DNA of 64,000 nt from Morella rubra (lineage: Eukaryota > Streptophyta > Magnoliopsida > Fagales > Myricaceae), in NCBI GenBank assembly GCA_003952965.2, contig CM025855.1, positions 12,494,483 to 12,558,482 of the forward strand, in the 5' to 3' direction. Of the stretch, positions 10,542 to 22,709 are shown piece by piece. Position 1 is the first letter of the stretch, and each line of letters begins with the position of its first letter. The notes beneath the pieces were generated by a model. It was not told the origin of the DNA, made no database searches, and saw only the letters and a program-made list of their open reading frames with translations. Position numbers and translations under genes: made by a program.

Positions 10542-13269
10542 CACTACAAGAAATTTGGACTCTAGCTATGCCAATTATGGTTGGCAAAAGTTGACTAATT
10601 GGTTGCTACAGACCTATTGCAACGAAAAGAAGTCGCCGAGTGGGTCGTTGTAGTTGCCTCGTGGGTAATGACCTTTGACAACGAAAAAGCAATGTCTTCT
10701 CTAATAATTCTCACACGTCGACTCTTTACCCGTAGATAGAAGTGTCAAAATTTTGGCCGCCAAAGGCTGGCCCATATGGGTCTCTCTTTTGTCTACCACA
10801 AAAGTCGTTATTAGTGGGGCTTTTTTATTTACTACAAAAGACGTTGCTAGTGGGGCCTTTTTGTCTACTGACACTATTCTTGGCCCTAATGGTGGCCAAC
10901 TCAATGTGTTTCTAGGGTAATTACATTAACAACTAAAATTAATTTTTTTTCCTCAATAAGCATCAATATTATGTGAAAATTTATAAAGACAACACAAATA
11001 AACGGAAAATTCAATAAAAAGTAAACATTTATTCGATATAATTGTCATCTGTAAAGAAATTGAATGTATAACACTTGTTGTATCCTCTAAAAATACTTTT
11101 ACAATAACAAGAACCAAATTTTTACATAAGAGTTGCCTCAACGAAACTAAAATAAAAACTATATAGTAACAAATTCCAGCTATTAGTTGTACTTTGTTGG
11201 CCTCCCTTCCATATTCTTCCACTCTGCTTGCAGTTGCTAGAATATGTTTCACTTCCACATTCTTTCAATTTCCTACATCAAGACATCATTACCTGCATAA
11301 AGAAATCACCACATCCATTATCTGCAAGGCAGTAATTCAGTATAAATTGTTAGCTGCTACCACATTGCAAATAGAAGTCTAGGAAAAAACAGTACATATC
11401 TTCCTCTATTCTATATGGATCTGGGTCTTGACGAGGTATGTTAGATTTCAGTTTTCTTTCCTTAGCTTCTCAGATATGACAATGTGTCTATGTAACACAG
11501 CATGTCTAAAAGTTAGAAAATGAAGGAAAAAACAAAACTAAATTGATATATGACTGCATAGTAAACTAGGAATTCTCTCTTCTTTTGCTAAACATCCTTG
11601 TTGCATATAGGAGGCAGGTTTAAAAATATTTGAAGAGATTTCATGCATATAAAATAGCAGACCAATCAAAAAGCATCCCAACCTTATGCATATCCGAAGT
11701 CTAAATAAAGTACCTTGTGAAAGTATCTATGAAGTACCCAAAAAGGGGATCAACAAGTATCATTTTAGGAAGATTGTGATCTTACATTTGCCCTTGAGGA
11801 ATCCCATTCAAAGAAATGAGTGAAAAATGGCAGTTCATGTCCTTCTGTGATAATAAAGATAGGAGTCTCTAGATACAACCCTTCAACCAGAATGTCTATC
11901 TCAAGAAATTTCTACCAGACCAAAGTGATATTATGAGAACATAGATACAGGTCAACACACCCCTTCAACTACAAAAATCAAACACACACCTAGATCAAAC
12001 ACACACCCAAATGTCAAACGCACACCTAACAGAAATCTACAGTTTAAACATCTCAAAAATCATAGGCACACCTACAAGAAATCTATAGATTAAGCATATG
12101 AAAAATCAAACCCATACCTAAAAGTAAAACTTCAACTTGATTTACCTCCCAGCAAAGTCAAAGCAATTTCTTCAAATTCGAACAAAAGACCTCTCTCTTT
12201 GAATTCAAACAAAAATCTGTAGTTTGAATTTTTGGCTTTTGACGACACAACCTTTCTCTTCCAATGTTTTTTTTTTCTAAGCAAACTTTCATTCAAACAA
12301 AAAAGCAATACAAATTACAGAAACCAAATACTACAACCCACAAAACACTAAAGTGACCCCAAACCAACATAATCATCATAGGCCAATAAGGCAGATCGAC
12401 ACTTGGCCTACAGTAAGAGGAACAAATCCAAGGGCACAAAGTTAGGATAGATACAAAGGTACAAATACAAGGGCATAAAGCCATAACAAATACACAAAGA
12501 CGTATATAGCGGCGGCGCATGTCACTGGATAAGAGAAGTCGAAAACCTCGTACCTTGTTCCTGCGCATAACAAGATGTTGGAGCTAGGGAGAAAAGAGCA
12601 CAAGAGAAGAGTAGTTGACACCGAAATCAACAGAAGAGGTTGTACAAATTAGCCGGTCAAACATCGGCTGATGGGAGGGGAGGTGACAAGAGTAGTTGGA
12701 GCTCCTCCGGTCGACCTAAGAAGCACACTGTGAAAGGGGGGTCAAGTGCTCAAGAACAAAGATTCTAGAGAGAGGAGCACTGCTCTCTCTCTAGAAAGAA
12801 GGCTAACTTTTACTATAGTCCTTTTATCTTCCAGTTACTATAGGCTATTCCAATAGCGACCAATTCAATTTCCTCGCTGATACTACTTCTAGCAACCATA
12901 AAACTCGCCGCTAAATATTGACACTCTAGGACTTTTAGCAACATTTTCTTAGACTGGTAGTAAAAAGGTAATCATTTGTGACCATTAAATATTGGTTGCT
13001 ATTGTTTAACTTTTAGCAATCAATCATCCGGTTGCTAATATCCTATTTCAACAAAAAAAAATATTGGTCATCATTCTTTAACTTTTAGCAACCAATCATT
13101 TGGTTGCTAATATCCTATTTCGACCAAAAATTAGCTACCGTCTTAAATTTGCTGCTAAAAGTCTGAATAGCAGCAGTTCTGGAATTTAATTGCTAAATGT
13201 CAACTATTGGCAACCACATTTAACTAGTGGCCAAAAATTTAGTTGCTATATCCCCTTTTTCTTGTAGTT
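10542..13269. mobile_element. Non-autonomous CACTA (En/Spm) transposon, 2.7 kb
   Basis: The left end CACTACAAGAAATTTGG and right end CCTTTTTCTTGTAGTT are inverted CACTA-type termini (one mismatch in the outermost base), flanked by a 3-bp TSD ATT (10539-10541 and 13270-13272). Subterminal zones carry many direct and inverted TTAGCAACCA / TGGTTGCTAA motifs (about 10590-10680 and 12880-13250), the usual transposase-binding arrays of the superfamily. No TNPA/TNPD-like transposase was recognised inside, so it would depend on a partner. The interior holds a fragment resembling an L1 3' end (12265-12600) and unrecognised sequence. Confidence 0.88.
12265..12600 (-). mobile_element. L1-like LINE 3'-end fragment
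   Basis: The minus strand ends ...GAATGAAAGTTTGCTTAG followed by a poly(A) run (plus-strand T run at 12265-12276), a typical 3' terminus of plant L1 elements. It resembles the L1 3' ends at 50802 and 51376. An open frame of 91 codons upstream of it is not identifiable. The fragment sits inside the CACTA element; whether it inserted there or was captured cannot be told, as no TSD was found. Confidence 0.45.
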
Positions 13270-14265
13270 ATTCTAATTATAGGTTCCTGGACCTGTCCTG
13301 ATCTAACCCTCCAAATTTGGGGTCAAAAAAATCACATTGCACTCATGTGATCATAGCTTTCGTGTGTTATCCTCACATATTATTAAAAATAACCCTATTT
13401 TGACCTAATTTACTAATCTCTCCAATTTTCCATGTAAACTTCCACCCATTGATTTTTTTTAGGCTTTCTAACATCCCTAAGAATACCCAGAAATCACCAA
13501 AACCACAAAAATCACATGATTTCAACCTCATGCACTCATGATCAAGATTTAGGTAAAAATATCCTTATTTTTGTAACTTACTAACCAACCTACTAGCACC
13601 TCTTCTAATTTTACCATTCCAGCAACTTAGTCTCCCCTCTAACAATATGGTGAGCATTCTAGATGACCAAGATCCTAGCTTAGCATCCATGATGACATTT
13701 TCCTATCCTAAACAAATGCTCACTAACCATGCTAAAACAATACTAACCCCTTACCTCTTTGGACTTGATTAGTGGCTGATTTCTTGGATATCAAGAACCT
13801 ACAAGAAGCACTTCAATTAGCCTTAAAGATCAAAATAACAACTCTATTGACAAGAGAAGAAGATACTTCAACCTTCTCCTTTTTCTCCAAAATGTCCTTC
13901 TCTTCTTGCTTCTTTCTCCTTCTTTTCCCTCTAGCTCTCTCTCTAGCTCACTCTAGCACTCACTATCTCTCTCTATAGGCACTCTCTTGGCCAAATTTTG
14001 GTGTGAGGCTAACCCTCACACCGCCTCCCTATTTATAGTACCCTAAACCATGGTTAGTGCACTAAGGTTAATTAAAAGTATCTAGGGTTAACTTAGACTA
14101 GGCATCATTGTGTCTATAACTAGCTAGGGGGGTCTATGCAAGAAATGGATGGGGATTGGGGGACATGGGCGATAGCCAATGAGAATTGGCCATGTACTTT
14201 CTTGTGTTTTGGAAACCTAATGATGAATAATCATTAGAAATTTTCCAATGCGTGTTAACAAGGGT

Positions 14266-17200
14266 GTCACACCTCGTGTTGGTACTCGCGTATAATAATT
14301 GCATGCACAAAATTTAGAGATTACCGCACGATAAAAACTCTTAGGATCGCTTAAATGCACTCGAATTTACTTAGCGGAATACTTGTTTTAAAACGGTTAT
14401 TGGTTAAAAGAAAAGTCGTAAATCAATTTAGAAGCTTGAGGGAAATAAGTGAAATTTCACAAAATAATAAAATCGGTATATTTGCACCTTACTTAGGAAA
14501 AATCCCATTAACGAATTAGGTTCAAAACTGATTGGTATTGTAAAAGATTAAAGCGTAATTAACGAAAATAAATAAACCTTGTAGTAAGAAATCAACATAG
14601 AGAAATACACAATTTTCTTTTACTTGAACAAGGTTTGGTACAAAATGGGCCTTCAGGAGGATTACAAAAGACTAGGCCTAAATATACAGCAATGTGAGCT
14701 TCCTATAACCCACCTAGCCTATACAACTACGTTTCAAGGGTCCAGAAACAGTTTTGAATAACTGCTATTAAAAGAAAATAAAAAAATAACGAAAAGGGAT
14801 ATAAAACAGACCCTGCATCTAGAATCTCTTTTGCTTGGAAATAGTCCAACACCCTGCTTAACAATAAAAAGGCAAAACAAACATAAAAAGGGTGAGTCTA
14901 CTGACTCAGTAAGGTCGGGGAGAGGGTATGCTCATACATGTATAATTCATACTTTTGAATAAATAGTACCAGTATGCAATGTAATTGAAATGCATTCTCA
15001 TTATATAGTTCCCTGAGGTATTCTCGGTGTCTGCTCTGTTCACCCCTAGAGTCGGGTTGTGCGTCCCTCCTCTCCTTGTGGGACTGTCCCGTGCCACCTA
15101 CACCAGGACCTTTAAAAACGACATTGCGTCCAGAAGGAGCCCACCCACTCCCTGTAATGGTGGGTTGCACTCTCCTCATGTGCCCGGTACCGTCACTCTT
15201 TCTTCGGGAATCACCTCGCAGGCTTGGAGGTTCCTCATAATTATTTTTTCTCTCATGATGTTAATGCAATTAATGCACGAATATCATTCATGTGCAATGT
15301 ACACATCTCAAAAATCCCATAATATATGAACTTGAAAATATCTACGTAAAGTACTTGTAATTTCAATGCATGAATAATTAAAAATACAAATTGATGAGTG
15401 CATGAAAGTGCACTCTGAATGTTACTTCTTCATGTTCATTTGCTAATCCATAAGTATAATTTGGACATTTTAATGGTATTTTTCCAACTTGAATGTTATT
15501 TTACAAAGTGTCCAGTTGTGATTAATTTTTGGTGATTTTCTTGTAGGAAATAAATTAAGAAGAGTTGTACTTCTAACCCTAAGAGATGGAGCTTAATTCT
15601 AGTTTTGGGTTCTATCCAATCAAGCAAGAAGACCTAGAAGTTGAATGAATTGATGAGTGAGTTTGAAAAAATCCCGAATTGGAAGATCTCCTGCACAGTC
15701 TTCAGTATTTTTATCATATCTCTTCCGTCTAATATGGGATTAATCTGATTTAAGAAGCGTTGGAATCCTAACTTAAAGAGAAACATTTTCTCAGAAATAT
15801 AGATTCTCAAATGCTGACGTTTACTAGGCGAAATAGGCTCCGCAATATCTGGAGAATTATTGATACGATATTCTCTGGGCAGTCGTCATTTTTATTATCA
15901 TATCTTCCACGTCAGATATCAGATTGATGCGATTCAAAAAGGATATGAAAGAAAACGCAAAGGGATACATTTTACCCGAAATAAAGGTCTTCAAATTCTG
16001 ATGTTTAATATGAGAAAAATAGCCCGAAATATTAGGAGTAAAATCTGGAACATTGAATGTGCGAATTTGGGATACAATTTTCTTTCTTTGGAAGGAAGAT
16101 AGCTTGGAGGATGTGGAAAAGGACTTCTTAAGCTCGTGGAGGCTAGGTTTTGAGGAGATTTTTGAGTTTCTTTTTCTTTTCTTTAGCTATCTTTTAAGGG
16201 AGAGTTTCTTTGCTCTAATGGATAGCTAAATCTCCAAGCAAGGCTAGAGATGAACTCGTATGAATAATGGTATTATCTATTTGCTTTTGATTCATGTAAT
16301 CGTTCTTCACGTTGATACAACTCTTGTTTATCATTCTCCAATTGTTATTAGTTTGTTTTCTCATCTCTGAATGATCTTGGAATGATTCTCTTCATAGATT
16401 CAGTCATGCTTTGTCTATCGAATGGTTAACATCCATGATTGTGTTTCAGATAAGTTATTATCTTGTTAATTTGATTTTCTACTGCAATATTACCCATAAG
16501 GTATATTGTCGTCATTAGGTTATGTCAATAAGAATAATAACTCATATGGTTTTAAAGTGGTGAATGATTTCACAAAGGGTTACCTTTGAATTAAGTTTTG
16601 GTTTGTAGTTCTATATCTTCCAATTGGGGACTTTGGAGTTGAATTCCTCAGTTGTGTTAATCAATGAATCAAGAGAAATTGATATACCAGATTTGAACGA
16701 GGAATTCTCGATGCTTTGCTATCCATAATCTTGAATAACCATTTTCACCATTATAATTCTAAGTTTCTAAAATCATAGTTCAATCAAGTTATTTCCAATT
16801 GATAATTAAGTAGTTTCCTTTAATTTTCTTGTTCTAATTGTGTTTCTTTCACCTATCTCCCTGAGGAATCGACACCCCAAAGCTGTGCTACAACTACCGT
16901 GTTATTCTTTGGGCGTAATCACAAATTCCAAAAATTAAGTCCACAAACTGAATTTAAAATACTCACTTAGTTTCTATGTCATTTGGGTTCAAATTCTTTG
17001 ATATTTTTCCTTAAATAAAGAATTAATAAACTTTATTCCGTTTATATTACTAATTCAAGAATTAAACATGGAATTTATAATTAAATGTTAAATCTGTCTA
17101 AATCTTCAAATGAAGGCTTTTGGGCCTCCTTAGACCCTATGGGCCTATCCCTAAAGTTTAAGTGTTTGGGCTTGTTTAGGGTTAACGGGCCTAAAGTCCA

Positions 17201-19536
17201 TTTAGGCCTAAACGGGCTTTGTGATTTGAGCCCCTAATTCTACTCGGTTTGGACTCAAATTTGGGCTTCCCCATCTATTTTTCATGCTCTACACAGCCAT
17301 AAATTATTTTTCCCGTTCGGACCTTTTTACCCTAACATTTTGTGTGAAATGCGAAACTACCCTTAGAGACCTCCAAGGGCATTTTCGACCTTTCCGACCT
17401 CCGATTGAGCTGAAATTTTTACTGGGACCTACTATGACCATATACTACACATCCCAATTTTCATGCAAAAAAATCCAAGGATTTCATGGGGACGTTTTGG
17501 ACAACAAGGGTTTTACACTAAAAAGTCCTAATTTTTCCATTTCATGCGATGTTCATATGCTATAATCCTTAGATCTAATGATTTAAGTCATCATAACTGA
17601 AATAATATAATCACAACATGCATTAAAATATAGATCAGCAACAAAAATCACATGTAACTCATAACTTTCTTCAAAATCATCAAAACAACACATGCATGAA
17701 CGTTTGCTTCAAAATTTCATTTCAAGCCCTCTTGGCTTCATTTCCATGGCCTTGATCTGCCATTTCAACCATAAAATCTATCCCTTGTTATTTGGTTCAT
17801 ATCAAAACCTTTCATCACAAAGTTTCTCAACAAAAGCATGGAAAAATCATCATACACATAAGTATTCACATGCAACCATCATTTACACTTTGTATCATGA
17901 TAAAACTAAGTTTAACATCTTTTTCATTGAAACTAACATGTGCAACAAAGATTTCACATTGAAAGCAACCACAACAACCTCAATCTCACGTTTTTCCCAA
18001 CCAAATATGTATAAAACTAGCCCTTACCTCAAGTTCTTACTTTTTGTTTCATTTTTCTCCTAATTCTCTTTTCTTTCTTTCTTTCTTCTTTTCTCCTCCT
18101 TTTTTCTTCTTCTTTTTCTTTTTCCTCTTCTTTCCTTGGCCGAATCCTCTCTTCCTCTCCTTCTTTTTCTTTTCTTTCCTTTCTCTCTTCTCTTGACTCT
18201 CTCTTCACTCACAGCAAATCACTTGCTCTCTTTTACACTAGATTTAGTTTTTGTCTTTATTCTCTCTACTTAACTAGGGGCATGCTATAATTATAGGGAC
18301 ATCATGATAATGGTGACAAGAAATTAATGATATTCATTGAATCTATACACATAGGAGAAAGAGAATTTGACACATGTCCAATAAGATAAGATTTGCAAAT
18401 CTCCACAATGTTGGCCAACCATGGGGTGCTAGAGTGGGCTTGGGTGAGTTTTGGGCTTCCATGCACTAATGGGCTTCGGCCCAACTCATTTCCATTGGCC
18501 CAAGTCTATAATTCAACAACTTAGGCCCAATTGAAATTTAAATGCAATTAAACAAGCATTTTAAAATAATTAAGCTCAAATAAAATCAAATACCTGAAAT
18601 AATAAAATCAAATGGATCATTTACATCACAATAATATAAGAAGGGGAAACTATTAAAGCAAAAGCTAAAAAATAAAATATTTAAGCAAGAAAGGGAAATT
18701 CGGTCACATATATGAATTTGAATCAAATTAATCTAAAACATTAAAGGAAATAAAAATCAAGTCAATTAAACAATTTAAACACATGGATTGCAATAAAAAT
18801 AGTGATTGTAAGTCAAAGATTAAAAATTAAAGAAAGAAATTCTATAAGCAATTAAAATAAAGCAAATGCTAAGGAAAAGAATACAAATAGTAGGAATAGT
18901 AAAAGGAAGATCTTAACACAAGAGTTTCAAAAGTAGCTCAAAAGGTTAGGAGTATTACAAAGGGGCAGGCCGGTTTTTGTGAGATAAAATGGGGTGGGCT
19001 GGGCCTTGGGAATGGTCTGGGCTAAAGGTGGGCTTGAGGCCCAATAGGCTTTAATTGCAAGCCTTTATGTAATAAAATCTAATTTGTAGACCCATTTAGG
19101 TTAATTAAATGAAATAGTTTCTAAATTTAATCCTAGGGTGCACGGTTAGGTTAGGGGGTGTCCTATAGGCTTAGTTTTTAGGAAAATAAAATAATCATAG
19201 GCCAAAAGTTTGGAGAAAACTTAGGTTTAAAAAGGTTACATATGCAAAAAGAATGAAATAATAGCATTTTTCTAATTTTAAATGCAAAAAGTCTTTACTC
19301 AGAATTTTTTTAAAATAATAAGAAAGCAAAATATATTACTCGGATGAAGAGTTTGAAAGAAAATAAAAGAATAAATTTTTCTAGTATTTTTCAGCATTTA
19401 TTAGCTATTTTTAGGAAATTTTCTACATTTTTAAACTAAAAACAATTAATTCGAAAATAATAAATTAATATTATTTTATAATTTAACTACCTAATTTAAG
19501 AAAATTGATGAAGTTTAAAAAGTCAGGGTGTTACAA
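14266..19536 (-). mobile_element. Gypsy-type LTR segment (second), with nested solo LTR
   Basis: The ends are inverted: TGTCACACC at 14266 and GGTGTTACA at 19536, so on the minus strand it runs TGTAACACCC...GGTGTGACA. Without the nested 1,530-bp LTR and its extra TSD copy it is about 3.7 kb, which is long but seen among plant gypsy LTRs. It shares three ordered blocks with the first segment (14890-14914, about 15057, 15150-15172). Long C/T-rich stretches (18060-18200) and many GGGCC/GGCCC motifs (17110-17230, 18960-19060) lie inside. I found no clean TSD and no gypsy genes, so whether this is one solo LTR or a composite is unsure. Small open frames inside have no recognisable product. Confidence 0.5.
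15392..16921 (+). mobile_element. Solo LTR, 1.53 kb, TSD CAAAT
   Basis: The unit begins TGATGAGTGCATGAAAGTGC and ends TTTGGGCGTAATCA, with TG...CA ends inside a short inverted TGAT/ATCA. It is flanked by the perfect 5-bp duplication CAAAT at 15387-15391 and 16922-16926. The 3' part (CCCTGAGGAATCGACACC, about 16860-16877) looks like the U5 end of plant gypsy (Athila/Tat-like) LTRs, which gives the orientation. No internal domain is present, so it arose by LTR-LTR recombination. It is nested in the gypsy-type LTR segment around it and therefore younger than that segment. Confidence 0.85.
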
Positions 19537-19730
19537 TAACAATATCAATATACATCAGAATCTATTTCATAATTCAAATGACAACGATATTATCTCCTAA
19601 TAAATAATTTTAAATTATCCTAACAAATCATATCATTCAACATGTTATGCTTCTAACACTATTCTGCCAAAAACATTTCTCAACTAGTCAGATTCAACTT
19701 TCTTAGAAAATATAATTAAAATAATAAAAG
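19537..19730. other. Short AT-rich spacer
   Basis: AT-rich sequence between the gypsy-type LTR end and the TSD of the large copia element. No feature was seen. Confidence 0.5.
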
Positions 19731-19735
19731 CTATC

Positions 19736-21061
19736 TGTTAGCCCAAGGTTGTTCTTACAAACAATCCGTTGATTTTGATGATAACAAAGTTTTCAAACTT
19801 GTTTTAAGTCCTTTAAGATTTTATATTGAGATTCCTTTTCTAGATCATTACTCTTGTTAATTGATCATCTTTTATAATGCATATGTAAATTTTTTTTAAG
19901 AACCATTGAAGTGGAAGTAGTTGTTGTTAAAACTCAAAATTTTTATGTCTAAGTGTTGGAAGTGTCGACACATTGGACCATGGTGTCGACACATTGAACT
20001 AACACCCGAGAGTGCATTTCAAACCATTCAACGTGATTTTTTTCTGTCGACACATAACGACACATTGAACTACCCGAGAGTTGCATTTCAAACCATTCAA
20101 CGTGATTTTTTGACTAAGTGTTGGAAGTGTCGACACATTGGACCATGGTGTCGACACATTGAACTAACACCCGAGATTTTTCAAATTTTTTGACTAAGTG
20201 TTTGTCGACACATTGTGTCGACACATTGTTTTTTCAGAAGTTTAATGTGTCAGCACATACAATCATGTGTCGACACATTGTTTTTGCAGATTCTCAAACT
20301 CATTCAAAAAGTTCCAAATGTCTCAAATGACCTCCAACGGCACTCAAGCTTTACAAGAAGACCCTTGGTGCCCTAGAAGCTTTAAATAGAAGAAGATGGA
20401 GAGAGAAAAGACAGAAGTGTGCGCCATTAACTCTTGCCCTAATTTCTAGAGAGAGAAAAAGCTTTCAAAGAGAAAGGAAGCTCCACCATCCAAGAAAGCT
20501 CGTACTCCCACTGAAAATACTGTAGCTCTCTTGCAAATCTTGTCTCTTTGCACACCTCAGTACCTCATACTTGTTTATTCAGCTTAAAGAGCTTTACTAA
20601 GATTCCTTTTGTACCCATTCTTGAAAAACACGTGAGTGTTTGTGAAAAACACTTGTCCTACTTGTTGGGTAGAAGAAATCCTCTAGGTTGTGAGGATTTG
20701 AGAGAGTGAGTTAAAGTGTAAGCTCAAAAAACACTTTGTAAAGGTTACTTAGCACCCGAGAAGCTAAGGTGTACTTACTATTTGGAAAATAGTGAAGGAA
20801 GCCCAAGGAAGTCAATAGCCTTGGGGGTGGACGTAGGCAAGTGTTGGCCGAACCACCTAAAAGTCACGGTGTCATCTCTCTATCCTTATCTCCATTTATT
20901 TTGACACTTGTTTGTCTTTTCTTCATTCTCTATATTAGTCCTTGATTAATAGATTTTTTTTCTGCTCCTTAGATCTCCTTATATTGGGTTTAAAAAGAAA
21001 AAGGAGAAAAGTTTTATAAAACCCAATTCACCCCCCCTCTTGGGTTGTTTTTGACCTCTCA
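19736..21061 (+). repeat. 5' LTR of the SIRE-like copia element
   Basis: Runs from TGTTAGCCCAAGG to GACCTCTCA, 1,326 bp. The region 19950-20285 carries iterated palindromic GTGTCGACACATTG motifs (about eight plus variants such as TGTCAGCACA). A TATA-like TTTAAATAG lies near 20382. The R/U5 part with GGGGGTGGACGTAGGC (about 20824) resembles the LTR at the right edge of the window. Confidence 0.92.
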
Positions 21062-21063
21062 AT

Positions 21064-21075
21064 TGGTATCAGAGC
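21064..21075 (+). other. Primer-binding site (initiator Met-tRNA)
   Basis: TGGTATCAGAGC lies two bases after the 5' LTR and matches the initiator methionine tRNA 3' end, as in other plant copia elements. Confidence 0.9.
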
Positions 21076-21094
21076 TGAGGTTAGACGCTTTTAA

Positions 21095-22672
21095 ATGACA
21101 ACCCTAGTTAGCACCTCCTTAGCTGAAGGGCAGTCGACAAATCGACCTCCCTTATTTAATGGAACCTCCTATAACTATTGGAAGGCAAGGATGAGAATCT
21201 ACATCCAAGCCGTTGATTATGATCTGTGGAGAATCATTTCAAAGGTCCTCGATTTCCCAAGGAGCAGATGGAAAGCTCAAGGAAGAGAAAGATTTTGATG
21301 AGAATGATCTTAAGCTCATGTCTCTAAATTCTAAGGCTATGAATGTTCTGTACTGTTCTCTCGATTCAAATGAGTTCAATCGTATCTCTGGATGCGATAC
21401 TGCTAAAGAAATTTGGGATAAACTTCTAGTATCCCATGAAGGTACGAATCAGGTAAAAGAAAGCAAGATTAGCATGCTTGTCCATAGCTATGAGCTCTTT
21501 AAGATGAGATCTGATGAATCTATCTCTTCTATGTTTACTCGTTTTACTGATATCATAAATGGGTTAAAATCTCTTGGTAAAGAATACACTAACGATGAAA
21601 TGGTAAGAAAGATTCTCAGGTGTCTTCCTAAAGCTTGGGAACCCAAGGTCACCGCAATTCAAGAAGCTAAGGACTTGACGAAGCTCTCCTTGGACGAGCT
21701 CATGGGATCTCTCATGACCCATGAGATGAATCAAGTAAGGGAGATGAAGACGAAGGAAAAGGAAAAAGGGGTGTTGCCCTAAAGGCAACATACTCTAGTG
21801 AGGATGAATCTTCTGAGGATGATGAGGAAATGGCTCTATTCACTAAAAGATTCAAGAAGTTCTTCCGCAAGAAACAAGGGGATAAAAGATCCTCAAGAAA
21901 AACAAATTACAAAGGGATAGCAGCAAAAAGAATGAAATTATTTGCTTCGGATGCAAGAAGCCGGGCCACATAAAGTCGGAATGCCCAAATGTTGAGACAC
22001 ACAAGAAGTCCAAGGGTTTCAAAGATAAAAAGAAAGCGTTCTTAGCGGCATGGGGAGAATCCGATGAAAGTAATAGTGAGAGCGATGAAGAAGTTGCAAA
22101 TCTTTGCCTCATGGCAAAGGACAACGAAGATGAGGTACAAAATTCTTCGACTTACTCATTTACTTTTGAGGAATTACAAGATGCTTTTGATGAACAACAT
22201 GTTGAGTTGAAAAGAATTTTTCAAAATATTGTTGTTTAAAAAGAATTTTGAAAGTATTGCAAAAGAGAATGATACTTTGAAAAGTCAAATCATTTCTCTT
22301 AGAGATGATCTTGCAAGGACAACAAAGGAAAATGAGAAAACTTTGCAAAGTGAGTCAAGTGTTTTAATTGTTGAAAATGACTCCTTGAAAGTGAAAGTTG
22401 ACTCTCTTACAAATGATCTTGCAAGATTTACTCAAGGAAAGAAGAACCTTGATATTCTCCTTGGTTCACAAAAATGTTGTTTCAACAAAAGCGGAATTGG
22501 CTATAAATCAAGTGGATATCAAAAGTTATATTCTGATATAATTATTAAGTCATCAACACCTTTCTATATGTGTAATTTTTGTGGAAAGCATGGACACATC
22601 TCACACACTTGTCCAACTAGAAAAAATCCACTCATGGGATCAAATTTGTATGGATTCAAAAAGATAAGATAA
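21095..22672 (+). pseudogene. gag region of the SIRE-like element
   Basis: Starts 20 bp after the primer site. The capsid-like UBN2 domain spans about 21140-21620 (PLFNGTSYNYWKARM near its start; LKLMSLNSKAMNVL). A CCHC zinc knuckle CFGCKKPGHIKSEC lies near 21940-21990 and a second, CNFCGKHGHISHTC, near 22570-22615, separated by a coiled-coil-like region rich in Lys, Glu, Asn and Leu (22229-22440). Two knuckles and a long gag are usual in the SIRE lineage. The region is broken in a few places. Confidence 0.88.
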
Positions 22673-22709
22673 AGGGATTTGTATCTAATACCAATGGACC
22701 CAAAAAGGT

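Larger units (their letters stand above)
9400..14272 (-). mobile_element. Gypsy-type LTR segment (first), interrupted by CACTA
   Basis: Read on the minus strand the segment opens at 14272 with TGTGACACCC, a common start of plant gypsy LTRs. It has a TATA box CTATAAATAGGG at 14038-14027 and a GAGA-rich start region, then continues past the CACTA insertion to a block GGTGAGTC..GACTCAGTAAGG (9612-9636). That block, a GTGCGTCC motif (about 9852) and CCCTGTAGTGGTGGTTGCAC (9957-9976) recur in the same order in the second LTR segment at 14890-15172. The left limit is uncertain, no coding part of gypsy is attached, and no TSD was found. It is most likely a solo or truncated LTR and a fossil. Confidence 0.5.

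Noticed and set aside
14898-15329. Overlapping open frames on both strands near 15 kb
   Set aside because: They coincide with the conserved non-coding islands of the gypsy-type LTR; frames on both strands are open by composition.
17284-18063. Open frames of 93 and 123 codons
   Set aside because: Composition is that of the flanking LTR-type DNA, with no recognisable domain.
19950-20290. Regularly repeated TGTCGACA units as a CRISPR-like array
   Set aside because: Units are tandem LTR repeats with near-identical spacers, present in both LTRs of a plant retroelement, and there are no cas genes.
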